Below are positions 52,921 through 60,758 of a stretch of DNA of 64,000 nucleotides, piece by piece. Under the pieces are notes generated by a model. That model was given only the letters and a program-made list of their open reading frames with translations, made no database searches and had not been told where the DNA came from. A program made the position numbers and the translations under genes. Numbering within the stretch: the first letter of the stretch is position 1; every line of letters starts with the position of its first letter. Origin of the DNA: Streptomyces kronopolitis (lineage in GTDB: Bacteria > Actinomycetota > Actinomycetes > Streptomycetales > Streptomycetaceae); the NCBI RefSeq assembly GCF_014646275.1, contig NZ_BMND01000012.1, forward strand, positions 1 through 64,000, written 5' to 3'.

Positions 52921-53090
52921 GCTCTCGCTCTCCCTCCCCGCCCTACTTGCCTGTCATCTGGGCTCGTCCGGCTGTGAGCCGGGTCGCTTTCGCATCTTCC
53001 TGCGGCATCTAGTATCCCGCATGGCTAACAGGTATACATGGGGCGGGCTGTCGGCCCGTGTCCCGTCGACGCCTGGTGGAGGAGGAGCCC

Positions 53091-54362
53091 ATGCGGTGGA
53101 AGCATGCCGCGGGACGGGCCCTGCTGGTCTGCTGCCTGTTGTTCGCGGGCAGTGCCGGCGCCCGGGCCGGCGAGCCGGGCGACGGCTCGGACGGGCGCGG
53201 CCCCCTCACCCTGGTGACGGGCGGAGACCTCACGGGCTATCTGCGCGGTGTCCTGCGCGGCTGGAACGACCGGCATCCGCACGAGAAGGTGACCCTGGTC
53301 GAACTGCCGGACGCGGCCGACGAGGTGCGCGCCCAGATGGTCACCGAGCTGCGCTCCCGCAGTGACCGCTTCGACGTGCTCAACATCGATGTGGCCTGGA
53401 CGTCGGAGTTCGCGGCCGCGGGCTGGATCAAGCCGGTGGACGGCACGCGGTTCCCAATGCAGCACTTCCTTCCTCCCGTCGTGGACACCGCCACCTTCCG
53501 CGGCCGGCTCTACGCGGTCCCGTACGTGACGAACGCGGGGCTGCTCTACTACCGCAAGGACGTGCTCGACCGTGCGGGGGCGCGGCCGCCGCGCACCTGG
53601 GCCGAGTTGGAGCAGCTGGCGAAGACGGTCGCGCCCGAGTACGGGCTGGACGGCTATGCGGGGCAGTTCCTGCCGTACGAGGGGCTGACCGCCAATGTCA
53701 CCGAGGCCGTCCAGTCGGCGGGCGGCACGGTGCTCGCGGGCGAGGGCTCGCGGGTGACGGTGGACTCCCCCGCGGCCCGCCGGGGCCTGTCGTTCCTGCT
53801 GGACGGGGTGCGCGAGGGCTGGATTCCGCGGCGGGCGCTGTCCTTCAAGGAGGAGGAGTCCCGCCAGGCCTTCCAGGACGGCCGACTGCTGTTCCTGCGG
53901 AACTGGCCGTACGCGTACGCACTGGGCAACGCCCCGTCCTCGAAGGTGGCGGGGAAGTTCGGCGCGGTGCCGCTGCCGGGTCCCGACGGGCCGGGCTCCA
54001 GCGTGCTGGGCGGCTCCAACCTGGCCATCAATGCGCACTCCCGGCATCAGCGGACGGCCGCGGACCTGATCTCGTATCTGACGTCCGAGCCCGTCCAGCG
54101 CCGGGTGCTCACCAAGGGCGCGCTGCCGCCGGTGTGGGCCGGTCTGTACACGGACCCGGCGCTGGTGCGGCGCTTCCCGTATCTGCCGACGCTCCGGCGC
54201 GCGGTGCTGGCGGCCAAGCCGCGGCTGAAGAGCCCGCAGTACGACCAGGTGAGCCTGGCGGTGCAGGCCGTCATGCACGAGGCGCTGCTGCACCACCGGA
54301 GCACCTCGGCCACCGTCGCGCGGCTGACGCGCGAGCTGGGCGCCCTCGTCCACCGCGGCTGA
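53091..54362 (+). CDS. Extracellular sugar-binding protein, orphan (family 1)
   Basis: 423 residues. Signal peptide (ALLVCCLLFAGSAGARA) without a clear lipobox, then an SBP_bac_1 fold: LTLVTGGDLTGYLRGVLRGWNDRHP, VLNIDVAWTSEFAAAGWI, YAVPYVTNAGLLYYRKDVLDRAG, VLGGSNLAINAHSRHQ. No permease or ATPase follows directly; the alpha-glucosidase/ABC operon starts 207 bases later, so it may supply that transporter or share a distant ATPase. ATG 53091 has GGAGGAGGAG upstream. Confidence 0.85.
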   Translation: MRWKHAAGRALLVCCLLFAGSAGARAGEPGDGSDGRGPLTLVTGGDLTGYLRGVLRGWNDRHPHEKVTLVELPDAADEVRAQMVTELRSRSDRFDVLNIDVAWTSEFAAAGWIKPVDGTRFPMQHFLPPVVDTATFRGRLYAVPYVTNAGLLYYRKDVLDRAGARPPRTWAELEQLAKTVAPEYGLDGYAGQFLPYEGLTANVTEAVQSAGGTVLAGEGSRVTVDSPAARRGLSFLLDGVREGWIPRRALSFKEEESRQAFQDGRLLFLRNWPYAYALGNAPSSKVAGKFGAVPLPGPDGPGSSVLGGSNLAINAHSRHQRTAADLISYLTSEPVQRRVLTKGALPPVWAGLYTDPALVRRFPYLPTLRRAVLAAKPRLKSPQYDQVSLAVQAVMHEALLHHRSTSATVARLTRELGALVHRG

Positions 54363-54464
54363 TCTCTTCACGTCGCGTCCGGCCACGGCCACCTCACTCA
54401 TACTTACTTGTTAGGTACAGCCTGCCGTTCCAATATCCCATAAATCGGGGCATCTCGCAGCGAG

Positions 54465-54509
54465 TTTCGACCATTTCGTTGACATCGAAAAGTCATCCCT
54501 ACTTAACAT
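54465..54509 (+). promoter_or_regulatory. Putative promoter and operator of the alpha-glucosidase operon
   Basis: In an AT-rich patch, TTGACA (54479-54484) is followed 15-19 bases later by TACTTAACAT, a plausible -10 area. An inverted repeat TTTCGA (54465) / TCGAAA (54485) brackets the -35 hexamer, a good position for a repressor. ATGCATGCAT follows. Confidence 0.5.
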
Positions 54510-54569
54510 GCATGCATAACAGCGATCGCAGCCGCACGGCATGCCCAGGCAAGAACGGGATCACGGCAG

Positions 54570-56327
54570 ATGCTCATAGCCACGGCAGGGAACGGCTCCT
54601 CGGCCGACTCCGCGCCCTCCCCCTCGCTCCCCGGTCCGGCTTCCACCGCGCCCTCGGCCGTCCCCGCGCCGCGGTCCGGGGAAGCCGCCCGGCACTGGTG
54701 GCGCGACGCGGTGATCTACCAGGTCTACGTCCGCAGCTTCCTGGACACCACCGGCGACGGGATCGGCGATCTGGCCGGTGTGCGCACGGGACTGCCGTAT
54801 CTCAAGAAGCTCGGCGTGGACGGCATCTGGCTCAGCCCATTCTACCCCTCCCCGCAGCACGACCACGGCTACGACGTCGCCGACTACCGCGATGTCGACC
54901 CCGTCTACGGCGACCTCGCCGAGTTCGACCGCCTGGTGGCCGACGCCCACCGGCTGGGCCTGAAGGTGCTCCTGGACATCGTCCCCAACCACTGCTCCAG
55001 CGAGCACCCGTGGTTCCGCGCCGCCCTCAAGGACGGCCCCGGCAGCCCGGCGCGGTCGCTGTTCCACTTCGCCGACGGGCGCGGGCCGGACGGGGAGCTG
55101 CCGCCCAACAACTGGCGGGCGATGTTCGGCGGCCCCGCCTGGTCCCGCGTCGAGGAGGAGGGGGCCGCGGCGGGCCAGTGGTACCTCCACATGTTCACGC
55201 CCGAGCAGCCCGATCTGAACTGGCGCAACCCGGCCGTGGCCGCCGACTTCGAGGACGTGCTGCGCTTCTGGCTGGACCGCGGCGTCGACGGCTTCCGGAT
55301 CGACGTGGCCGCCGGGCTGTTCAAGCACCCCGAGCTGCCCGACTCCCCCGACCCGGCGGCCGATGAGCGCACCCGCGACTCGGTCAACCCGCTGGCCTGG
55401 AACCAGCCCGAGGTCCACGGGGTGTGGCGGGAGTGGCGCGCGCTGTGCGAGGAGTACACGGCCCGCGACGGCCGCGACCGGCTGCTGGTCGGCGAGGTGT
55501 CCGTACGGACCCCGGCCGAACAGGCCGCGTACGTCCGGCCCGACGAACTCCACCAGGCGTTCTTCTTCCATCTGCTGACCGCGCGCTGGGACGTGGCCAC
55601 CTTCCGCCGGGTGATCAGCGAGGCACTGACCGACATCGCGGACACCGGCTCCACGGTCACCTGGGTGCTCAACAACCACGACCAGGTCCGGACCGTCACC
55701 CGCTACGCGACCGACCCCGGCCACACCACCGAGGGCCTGGGCAGCGGACTGGGCCCGGCCCGTGCCCGGGCCGCCGCCCTGCTCATGCTGGCGCTGCCCG
55801 GCGCGGCCTACGTCTACCAGGGCGAGGAGCTGGGCCTGCCGGAGGTCGTCGACCTGCCGGACGAGGCCCTCACCGACCCGATCTTCCACCGCACCGGCAG
55901 CCGGGAGCACATCCGCGACGGCTGCCGGGTGCCACTGCCGTGGTCGGGCCTGGCCTCACCGTTCGGCTTCACCAGCGGTACGGACGCGGCCCGGCCATGG
56001 CTGCCGCAGCCCGACTGGTTCGCCGAGCACGCCACCGACCGGGCGCTGGCCGACACCCGCTCGTTCTGGCACCTCTACCGCGAGGGACTGCACCTGCGCC
56101 GCAGCCTCCCCCAGCTCGGCGAGGGCACCCTGCGCTGGCTGGACTCCCCGCCCCAGGTGTTGGCGTTCGTCCGCGGCGACGGCCTGGTCTGCGCCGTCAA
56201 CTTCGGCACCGAGCCGGTCGCCGCCCCCGCACCGGGACTCCCCCTGCTCGCGAGCGGCGACTGCCCGGCGGGCACGCTCCCCGGTTCCACCGCCGCCTGG
56301 TGGATGCACGCTCCCGACGCCCGATAG
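54570..56327 (+). CDS. GH13 alpha-glucosidase (trehalose/maltose/oligosaccharide hydrolase)
   Basis: 585 residues. All GH13 blocks are present: DIVPNHCS (region I), GFRIDVAAG with the nucleophile Asp (region II), LLVGEV with the acid/base Glu (region III) and NNHDQ (region IV). The N terminus WWRDAVIYQVYVRSFLDTTGDGIGDLAG is typical of alpha-glucosidases and oligo-1,6-glucosidases. No signal peptide, so it acts on imported sugars. First gene of an operon with a family-1 binding protein and two permeases, comparable to Streptomyces agl/mal loci. The exact linkage specificity cannot be told. Confidence 0.88.
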   Translation: MLIATAGNGSSADSAPSPSLPGPASTAPSAVPAPRSGEAARHWWRDAVIYQVYVRSFLDTTGDGIGDLAGVRTGLPYLKKLGVDGIWLSPFYPSPQHDHGYDVADYRDVDPVYGDLAEFDRLVADAHRLGLKVLLDIVPNHCSSEHPWFRAALKDGPGSPARSLFHFADGRGPDGELPPNNWRAMFGGPAWSRVEEEGAAAGQWYLHMFTPEQPDLNWRNPAVAADFEDVLRFWLDRGVDGFRIDVAAGLFKHPELPDSPDPAADERTRDSVNPLAWNQPEVHGVWREWRALCEEYTARDGRDRLLVGEVSVRTPAEQAAYVRPDELHQAFFFHLLTARWDVATFRRVISEALTDIADTGSTVTWVLNNHDQVRTVTRYATDPGHTTEGLGSGLGPARARAAALLMLALPGAAYVYQGEELGLPEVVDLPDEALTDPIFHRTGSREHIRDGCRVPLPWSGLASPFGFTSGTDAARPWLPQPDWFAEHATDRALADTRSFWHLYREGLHLRRSLPQLGEGTLRWLDSPPQVLAFVRGDGLVCAVNFGTEPVAAPAPGLPLLASGDCPAGTLPGSTAAWWMHAPDAR

Positions 56328-56382
56328 CCCCACCCCCACCCCTCCCCCGACCTCCGCAGTCCTCCCGAAGGGAACACCCACC

Positions 56383-57717
56383 ATGAGACGACCCGCAGTA
56401 CGACACACCCGTGCCGCCCTCTCCGGCGCGGCCGTGCTGGGCCTGGCCCTCTCCGCGACCGCGTGCGGCGGCGGCGCGTCCGCCGGGGGCGGCAAGCAGG
56501 AACTCAGCGGCCAGAACGTGACCGTGGCCGGCGTCTGGACCGGCGTGGAGCAGCAGAACTTCAAGAAGGTGCTGGACGCGTTCTCCCGCAAGACCGGCGC
56601 GAAGGTGAGCTTCTCCTCCACCGGCGACAACGTCTCCACGGTCATCGGCAGCCAGGTCGAGGGCGGCAACGCCCCGGACGTGGTGATGGTCCCGCAGGTC
56701 GGCGTGCTCCAGCAGTTCGCCAAGAAGGGCTGGCTGACCCCCCTGTCCCCGGCGGTCGCCGCCGCGGCCCAGAAGAACTACGCGCAGGTGTGGAAGGACT
56801 ACGGCACGGTCGGCAAGACCTACTACGGCCTGTACTTCAAGGCCTCGCACAAGTCGACGGTCTGGTACAGCCCGGAGGCCTACGCGCAGGCCGGGGTCAA
56901 GCCCGCGAAGACCTACGACGAGATGCTGAAGTCCGGCCGCACGCTCTCCGACTCGGGCGTCCCCGCGTTCGCCGTCGCGGGTGAGGCCGGCTGGCCGCTC
57001 ACCGACTGGTTCGAGAACATCTACCTCTCCCAGGCCGGCCAGGACAAGTACGACAAGCTCGCCGCCCACCAGATCCCGTGGACGGACCCCAGCGTGGTCA
57101 AGGCGCTCACCGCGCTCGGCAAGCTGTTCGGCGACAAGAACCTGGTGGCCGGCGGCGGATCGGGCGCGCTGCGCACCGACTTCCCCGAGTCCGTCCAGCA
57201 GGTCTTCGGCCCGGACCCGAAGGCCGCCTCGGTCTACGAGGGTGACTTCGTCAGCGCCCTGGTCACCGACGAGCTCCACAAACAGGTCGGCAAGGACGCC
57301 AAGTTCTACCCCTTCCCCGCGGTCGGCGGCGGCAAGGCGCCGGTGGTCAGCGGCGGTGACGCCGCCGTGGTGCTGAAGGCAGGAAAGAACAAGAAGGCCG
57401 CCATGGAACTGGTGAAGTACCTGGCGAGCCCGGAGGCGGCCGGCGTCTGGGCCAAGGCCGGCGGCTACATCTCGCCCAACAAGAAGGTCCCGGCGAGCGC
57501 GTACCACGACGAGGTCACCCGCAAGGCCGCGCAGTCGCTGACCGACGCCGGGAACTCGGTGCGCTTCGACATGTCGGATCAGGCCCCCGCTGCCTTCGGC
57601 GGCACCCAGGGAGCCGGCGAGTGGAAGCTGCTGCAGGACTTCCTGCGCGACCCCTCCGACCCCGCGGCCACCGCCCGCAAGCTCGAGGCCGCCGCGGCCA
57701 AGGCGTACGGAAAGTAA
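56383..57717 (+). CDS. Sugar ABC transporter substrate-binding lipoprotein
   Basis: 444 residues. Signal with lipobox (ALSATACGGG), then an SBP_bac_1 domain: VTVAGVWTGVEQQNFKKVLDAF, PDVVMVPQVGVLQQFAKKGWLTPL, SGGDAAVVLKAGKNKKAAMELVKYLASPEAAG. Similar to alpha-glucoside-binding AglE-type proteins. 55 bases after the alpha-glucosidase gene and 17 before the first permease. ATG 56383 has GAAGGGA upstream. Confidence 0.9.
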   Translation: MRRPAVRHTRAALSGAAVLGLALSATACGGGASAGGGKQELSGQNVTVAGVWTGVEQQNFKKVLDAFSRKTGAKVSFSSTGDNVSTVIGSQVEGGNAPDVVMVPQVGVLQQFAKKGWLTPLSPAVAAAAQKNYAQVWKDYGTVGKTYYGLYFKASHKSTVWYSPEAYAQAGVKPAKTYDEMLKSGRTLSDSGVPAFAVAGEAGWPLTDWFENIYLSQAGQDKYDKLAAHQIPWTDPSVVKALTALGKLFGDKNLVAGGGSGALRTDFPESVQQVFGPDPKAASVYEGDFVSALVTDELHKQVGKDAKFYPFPAVGGGKAPVVSGGDAAVVLKAGKNKKAAMELVKYLASPEAAGVWAKAGGYISPNKKVPASAYHDEVTRKAAQSLTDAGNSVRFDMSDQAPAAFGGTQGAGEWKLLQDFLRDPSDPAATARKLEAAAAKAYGK

Positions 57718-57734
57718 GGACCGAGGCCCGATCG

Positions 57735-59138
57735 ATGCCTGTCACCTCTCCCGCGGTGCCGCCCGCCCCGGCGCGCGGCACCGCGTCCCTCCCCCCGTGC
57801 GGCACACCCGGCAAGCCCGGTGCCGCCGTGCGGCAGGCCGTCCGGCGCCGGCGGCGGATCGCCGTGCTCTTCCTGCTCCCGGCGCTGGTGCTGCTGGGTG
57901 CCCTCGTCGCCTACCCCATCGTGTTCTCGGTCGTCCGCAGCATGTACGACGCCTCCGGTGACACCTTCGTCGGGGCGGACAACTACACCGCGATGTTCCA
58001 GGACCCGGCCACCCTCCGGGCCATCCGCAACAGTGCGATCTGGGTCGTCTTCGCCCCCGCGCTGCTGACCGGGCTCGGCCTGGTGCTCGCCGTGCTGACC
58101 GAGAAGATCCGCTGGCGGACGGCGTTCAAGCTGCTGATGTTCATGCCGATGGCGATCTCCTTCCTCGCCGCGGGCATCATCTTCCGGCTCACCTACGAGC
58201 AGGATCCGCAGCGCGGCGTGCTCAACGCGGTCGCCGTCGGCGTCCACGACCGGTTCCAGGGGGAGTCCGCCTCCTTCCCGACCGCCAAGGCACGCCTGGG
58301 CAACAGGCAGCTCACCAAGGGCCACGACGGTTCCTACCGCACGGCGCACCGCGCGAGCCCGGGACACACCGCCGACCTCGGCCTGGTCGGCGTCGCCCCC
58401 AAGGACATGCCGCGCCAGGCACGCCCCGCCGCGCCGGCCGCCAAGTCCCCTGCCGCACCGGGTGAGTTGCGCGGCGTGGTCTACCTCGACTTCACCCCCG
58501 GCGGGCACGGCACCCCCGGCGCCGTGGACCGCGGTGAGCGCGGGCTGCCGAAGCTCTCCGTCGAGGCTCTCGACGCCCATGGCAAGGTGGCGGCCACGGC
58601 CACCACCGGCCCGGACGGCTCCTACCGGCTGCCGCACCTGGCCCCGGGGTCCTACACCGTGCACCTCCCCGCCAAGGACTTCGCCGCTCCCTACGGCGGA
58701 ATCTCCTGGCTCGGCCCGGCGCTCATCACCCCCGCCATCATCGGCGCCTACATGTGGATCTGGACCGGCTTCGCCCTCGTCCTGATCGGCGCGGGGCTCT
58801 CCTCGATGCCCCGGGACGTGCTCGAGGCCGCCCGGATGGACGGCGCGGGCGAGTGGCAGGTCTTCCGCCGGATCACCGTGCCGCTGCTGAGCCCCGTCCT
58901 GGGGGTGGTGTTCGTGACGATGGTGATCAACGTGATGAAGGTCTTCGACCTCGTCTACATCATCGCTCCCGGCCCCGTGCAGCAGGACGCCAACGTCCTG
59001 GCCCTGCAGATGTGGCTGGTCTCCTTCGGCGGCGGCAACAACCAGGGGCTCGGCAGCGCCCTCGGGGTCCTGCTGCTCCTGCTGGTGCTCCCGGCCATGG
59101 CCCTCAACATCCGACGCTTCCGCAGGAGCCAGTCATGA
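57735..59138 (+). CDS. Sugar ABC permease (MalF/AglF-like) with an inserted Ig-like domain
   Basis: 467 residues, about 150 more than a normal Gram-positive MalF-type permease. Helices 1-3 end near residue 152 (MPMAISFLAAGIIFRLTYEQ). Residues ~153-315 are an extracytoplasmic insert with a Pro/Ala linker and a prealbumin/Cna-B-like strand domain (GELRGVVYLDFTP, GLPKLSVEALDAHGKVAATA, GPDGSYRLPHLAPGSYTVHL). The remaining helices carry the EAA loop (VLEAARMDGAGEWQVFRRITVPLL). The position matches the MalF P2 loop of enterobacteria, which contacts the binding protein. The stop overlaps the next ATG. Confidence 0.88.
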   Translation: MPVTSPAVPPAPARGTASLPPCGTPGKPGAAVRQAVRRRRRIAVLFLLPALVLLGALVAYPIVFSVVRSMYDASGDTFVGADNYTAMFQDPATLRAIRNSAIWVVFAPALLTGLGLVLAVLTEKIRWRTAFKLLMFMPMAISFLAAGIIFRLTYEQDPQRGVLNAVAVGVHDRFQGESASFPTAKARLGNRQLTKGHDGSYRTAHRASPGHTADLGLVGVAPKDMPRQARPAAPAAKSPAAPGELRGVVYLDFTPGGHGTPGAVDRGERGLPKLSVEALDAHGKVAATATTGPDGSYRLPHLAPGSYTVHLPAKDFAAPYGGISWLGPALITPAIIGAYMWIWTGFALVLIGAGLSSMPRDVLEAARMDGAGEWQVFRRITVPLLSPVLGVVFVTMVINVMKVFDLVYIIAPGPVQQDANVLALQMWLVSFGGGNNQGLGSALGVLLLLLVLPAMALNIRRFRRSQS

Positions 59139-60016
59139 CCACCGCTCAGGGAACCGCCGCGCCCCGCAAGCGGGTGGCCGCACGGCCGGCGAAGTGGCTC
59201 AGCCGCGGCGTGATCCAGCTGTTCCTGCTGGTCATCGGTCTGATTTGGCTCACCCCCGCGGCCGGGCTCTTCCTCTCGTCCCTGCGGACGGAGGAGGCCA
59301 ACGCCGGCAGCGGCTGGTGGACCGCGTTCACCTCGCCCGGGCAGCTCTCGCTGGACAACTACGCGGCGCTGCTGAAGGACTCGGGCATCGTCCAGGCGTT
59401 CTGGAACACCGTGCTGATCTCGGTGCCCACCACCCTGGCCGTCGTGGTGATCGCCGCGCTGGCCGGGTACGCCTTCGCCTGGATGGACTTCCCCGGCCGC
59501 GACTGGATCTTCCTGGTGGTGGTCGCCATGCTGGTGGTGCCGGTGCAGATCGGCCTGCTGCCGGTGGCCAAGCTGTTCGGCGCGCTCGGGCTGTTCGGCT
59601 CCATCCCCGGCGTCGTGCTGTTCCACACCGCCTACGGGCTGCCGTTCGCCATCTTCCTGCTGCGCAACTACTTCGCGGAGATCCCCAAGGAGATGCTGGA
59701 GGCCGCCCGGATGGACGGCGGCGGCGAGTGGCGGATCTTCTCCCAGCTGGTCCTGCCGCTGGGCCGCCCCGCGATCGCGAGCCTGGCCATCTTCCAGTTC
59801 CTGTGGGTGTGGAACGACATGCTGGTCGCCCTGCTCTTCGCCGACAACGCCTCGCAGCCGCTGACGGTGGCCCTCCAGTCGCAGATGCGGCAGTTCGGCA
59901 GCAACATCGGGGTGCTGGCGCCCGGCGCCTTCCTGTCCCTGATCGTGCCGCTGATCGTGTTCTTCGCCTTCCAGCGGCACTTCGTGCAGGGCATCATGGC
60001 CGGTTCGGTCAAGTAG
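59135..60016 (+). CDS. Sugar ABC permease (MalG/AglG-like)
   Basis: 293 residues, six helices. EAA loop EIPKEMLEAARMDGGGEWRIFSQLVLP and the C-terminal HFVQGIMAGSVK are typical of MalG/AglG. ATG 59135 overlaps the MalF-like stop (ATGA). No ATPase gene follows, so the importer must use a shared MsiK-type ATPase encoded elsewhere, as is usual in Streptomyces. Confidence 0.9.
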   Translation: MTTAQGTAAPRKRVAARPAKWLSRGVIQLFLLVIGLIWLTPAAGLFLSSLRTEEANAGSGWWTAFTSPGQLSLDNYAALLKDSGIVQAFWNTVLISVPTTLAVVVIAALAGYAFAWMDFPGRDWIFLVVVAMLVVPVQIGLLPVAKLFGALGLFGSIPGVVLFHTAYGLPFAIFLLRNYFAEIPKEMLEAARMDGGGEWRIFSQLVLPLGRPAIASLAIFQFLWVWNDMLVALLFADNASQPLTVALQSQMRQFGSNIGVLAPGAFLSLIVPLIVFFAFQRHFVQGIMAGSVK

Positions 60017-60020
60017 CGGC

Positions 60021-60042
60021 CCCGGCCGCCGATCCGGCCGGG
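60021..60042 (+). terminator. Short terminator after the sugar operon
   Basis: CCCGGCCG (60021) and CGGCCGGG (60035) with a 6-base loop, starting 5 bases past the stop. Confidence 0.5.
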
Positions 60043-60138
60043 CGCTCCTGGACACCGCGTGCGGACGGCATCCGGGAGCGCGCGGCCCGGGGCCATATAT
60101 CGCTCGCCCCGCGGCCGGGAGCCGGTTACGTTGGCGCG

Positions 60139-60705
60139 ATGTCCGAACTGCGTACCGAGCGACTGACCCTCCGGGAATGGCGGGCGTCCGACCTCGGGCC
60201 CTGGGCGGCGATGAACGCCGACCCCGAGGTCCGGGCCCATTTCCCCGAGGTGCTCACCCGCGAGCGGAGCGAGGCGTCCGCCGCCGCCTTCCAGGCCGAT
60301 CTCGCACGGCGCGGCTGGGGGTGGTGGGCCGTCGAGGTGCGTGCGACCGGGGAGTTCATCGGCATGGCCGGGCTGGATCCGGTGAACGACGGCATGCCGT
60401 TCACGGGGGTGGAGGCCGGCTGGCGGCTGCAGCGTTCGGCCTGGGGGCACGGCTACGCCACCGAGGCCGGCCGCGCCGTCCTGGACTACGGCTTCGCCAC
60501 CCTCCGGCTGCCGCAGATCCTCGCCGTGACCACCGCCACCAACCTCCGCTCCCAGGCGGTGATGCGCCGCCTGGGGATGACCCGCGATCCGGCCGATGAC
60601 TTCGACGATCCCGAGGCCGCCGACGGCCCGCGGCGCCCGAGTGTGGTGTACCGGATCTCCGCCGCGGCTCACCAGAGCAACACCCCGACGCCGAACAGGA
60701 GTTAG
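60139..60705 (+). CDS. GNAT N-acetyltransferase, RimJ/RimL-like
   Basis: 188 residues. LRTERLTLREWRASDLGPWAAMNADPEV is the typical start, EAGWRLQRSAWGHGYATEAGRAVLDYGF the CoA-binding motif, and TATNLRSQAVMRRLGMT the final block. Target unknown. Convergent with the HelD-like gene. Confidence 0.88.
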   Translation: MSELRTERLTLREWRASDLGPWAAMNADPEVRAHFPEVLTRERSEASAAAFQADLARRGWGWWAVEVRATGEFIGMAGLDPVNDGMPFTGVEAGWRLQRSAWGHGYATEAGRAVLDYGFATLRLPQILAVTTATNLRSQAVMRRLGMTRDPADDFDDPEAADGPRRPSVVYRISAAAHQSNTPTPNRS

Positions 60706-60714
60706 GGAGTAGCT

Positions 60715-60748
60715 GAGGGGCACCGCAGGTCGTCGTGCGGCGCCCCTC
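60715..60748. terminator. Bidirectional terminator
   Basis: Outer arms GAGGGGC (60715) and GCCCCTC (60742) with inner arms CCGCA and TGCGG; between the convergent acetyltransferase and HelD-like genes. Confidence 0.75.
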
Positions 60749-60758
60749 GGCCCGTAGG

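Noticed and set aside
54380..54425. DmdR1-type iron box (TTAGGT near 54411) before the alpha-glucosidase operon
   Set aside because: Only a half-site is present; the palindromic partner is missing and the genes are sugar-related.
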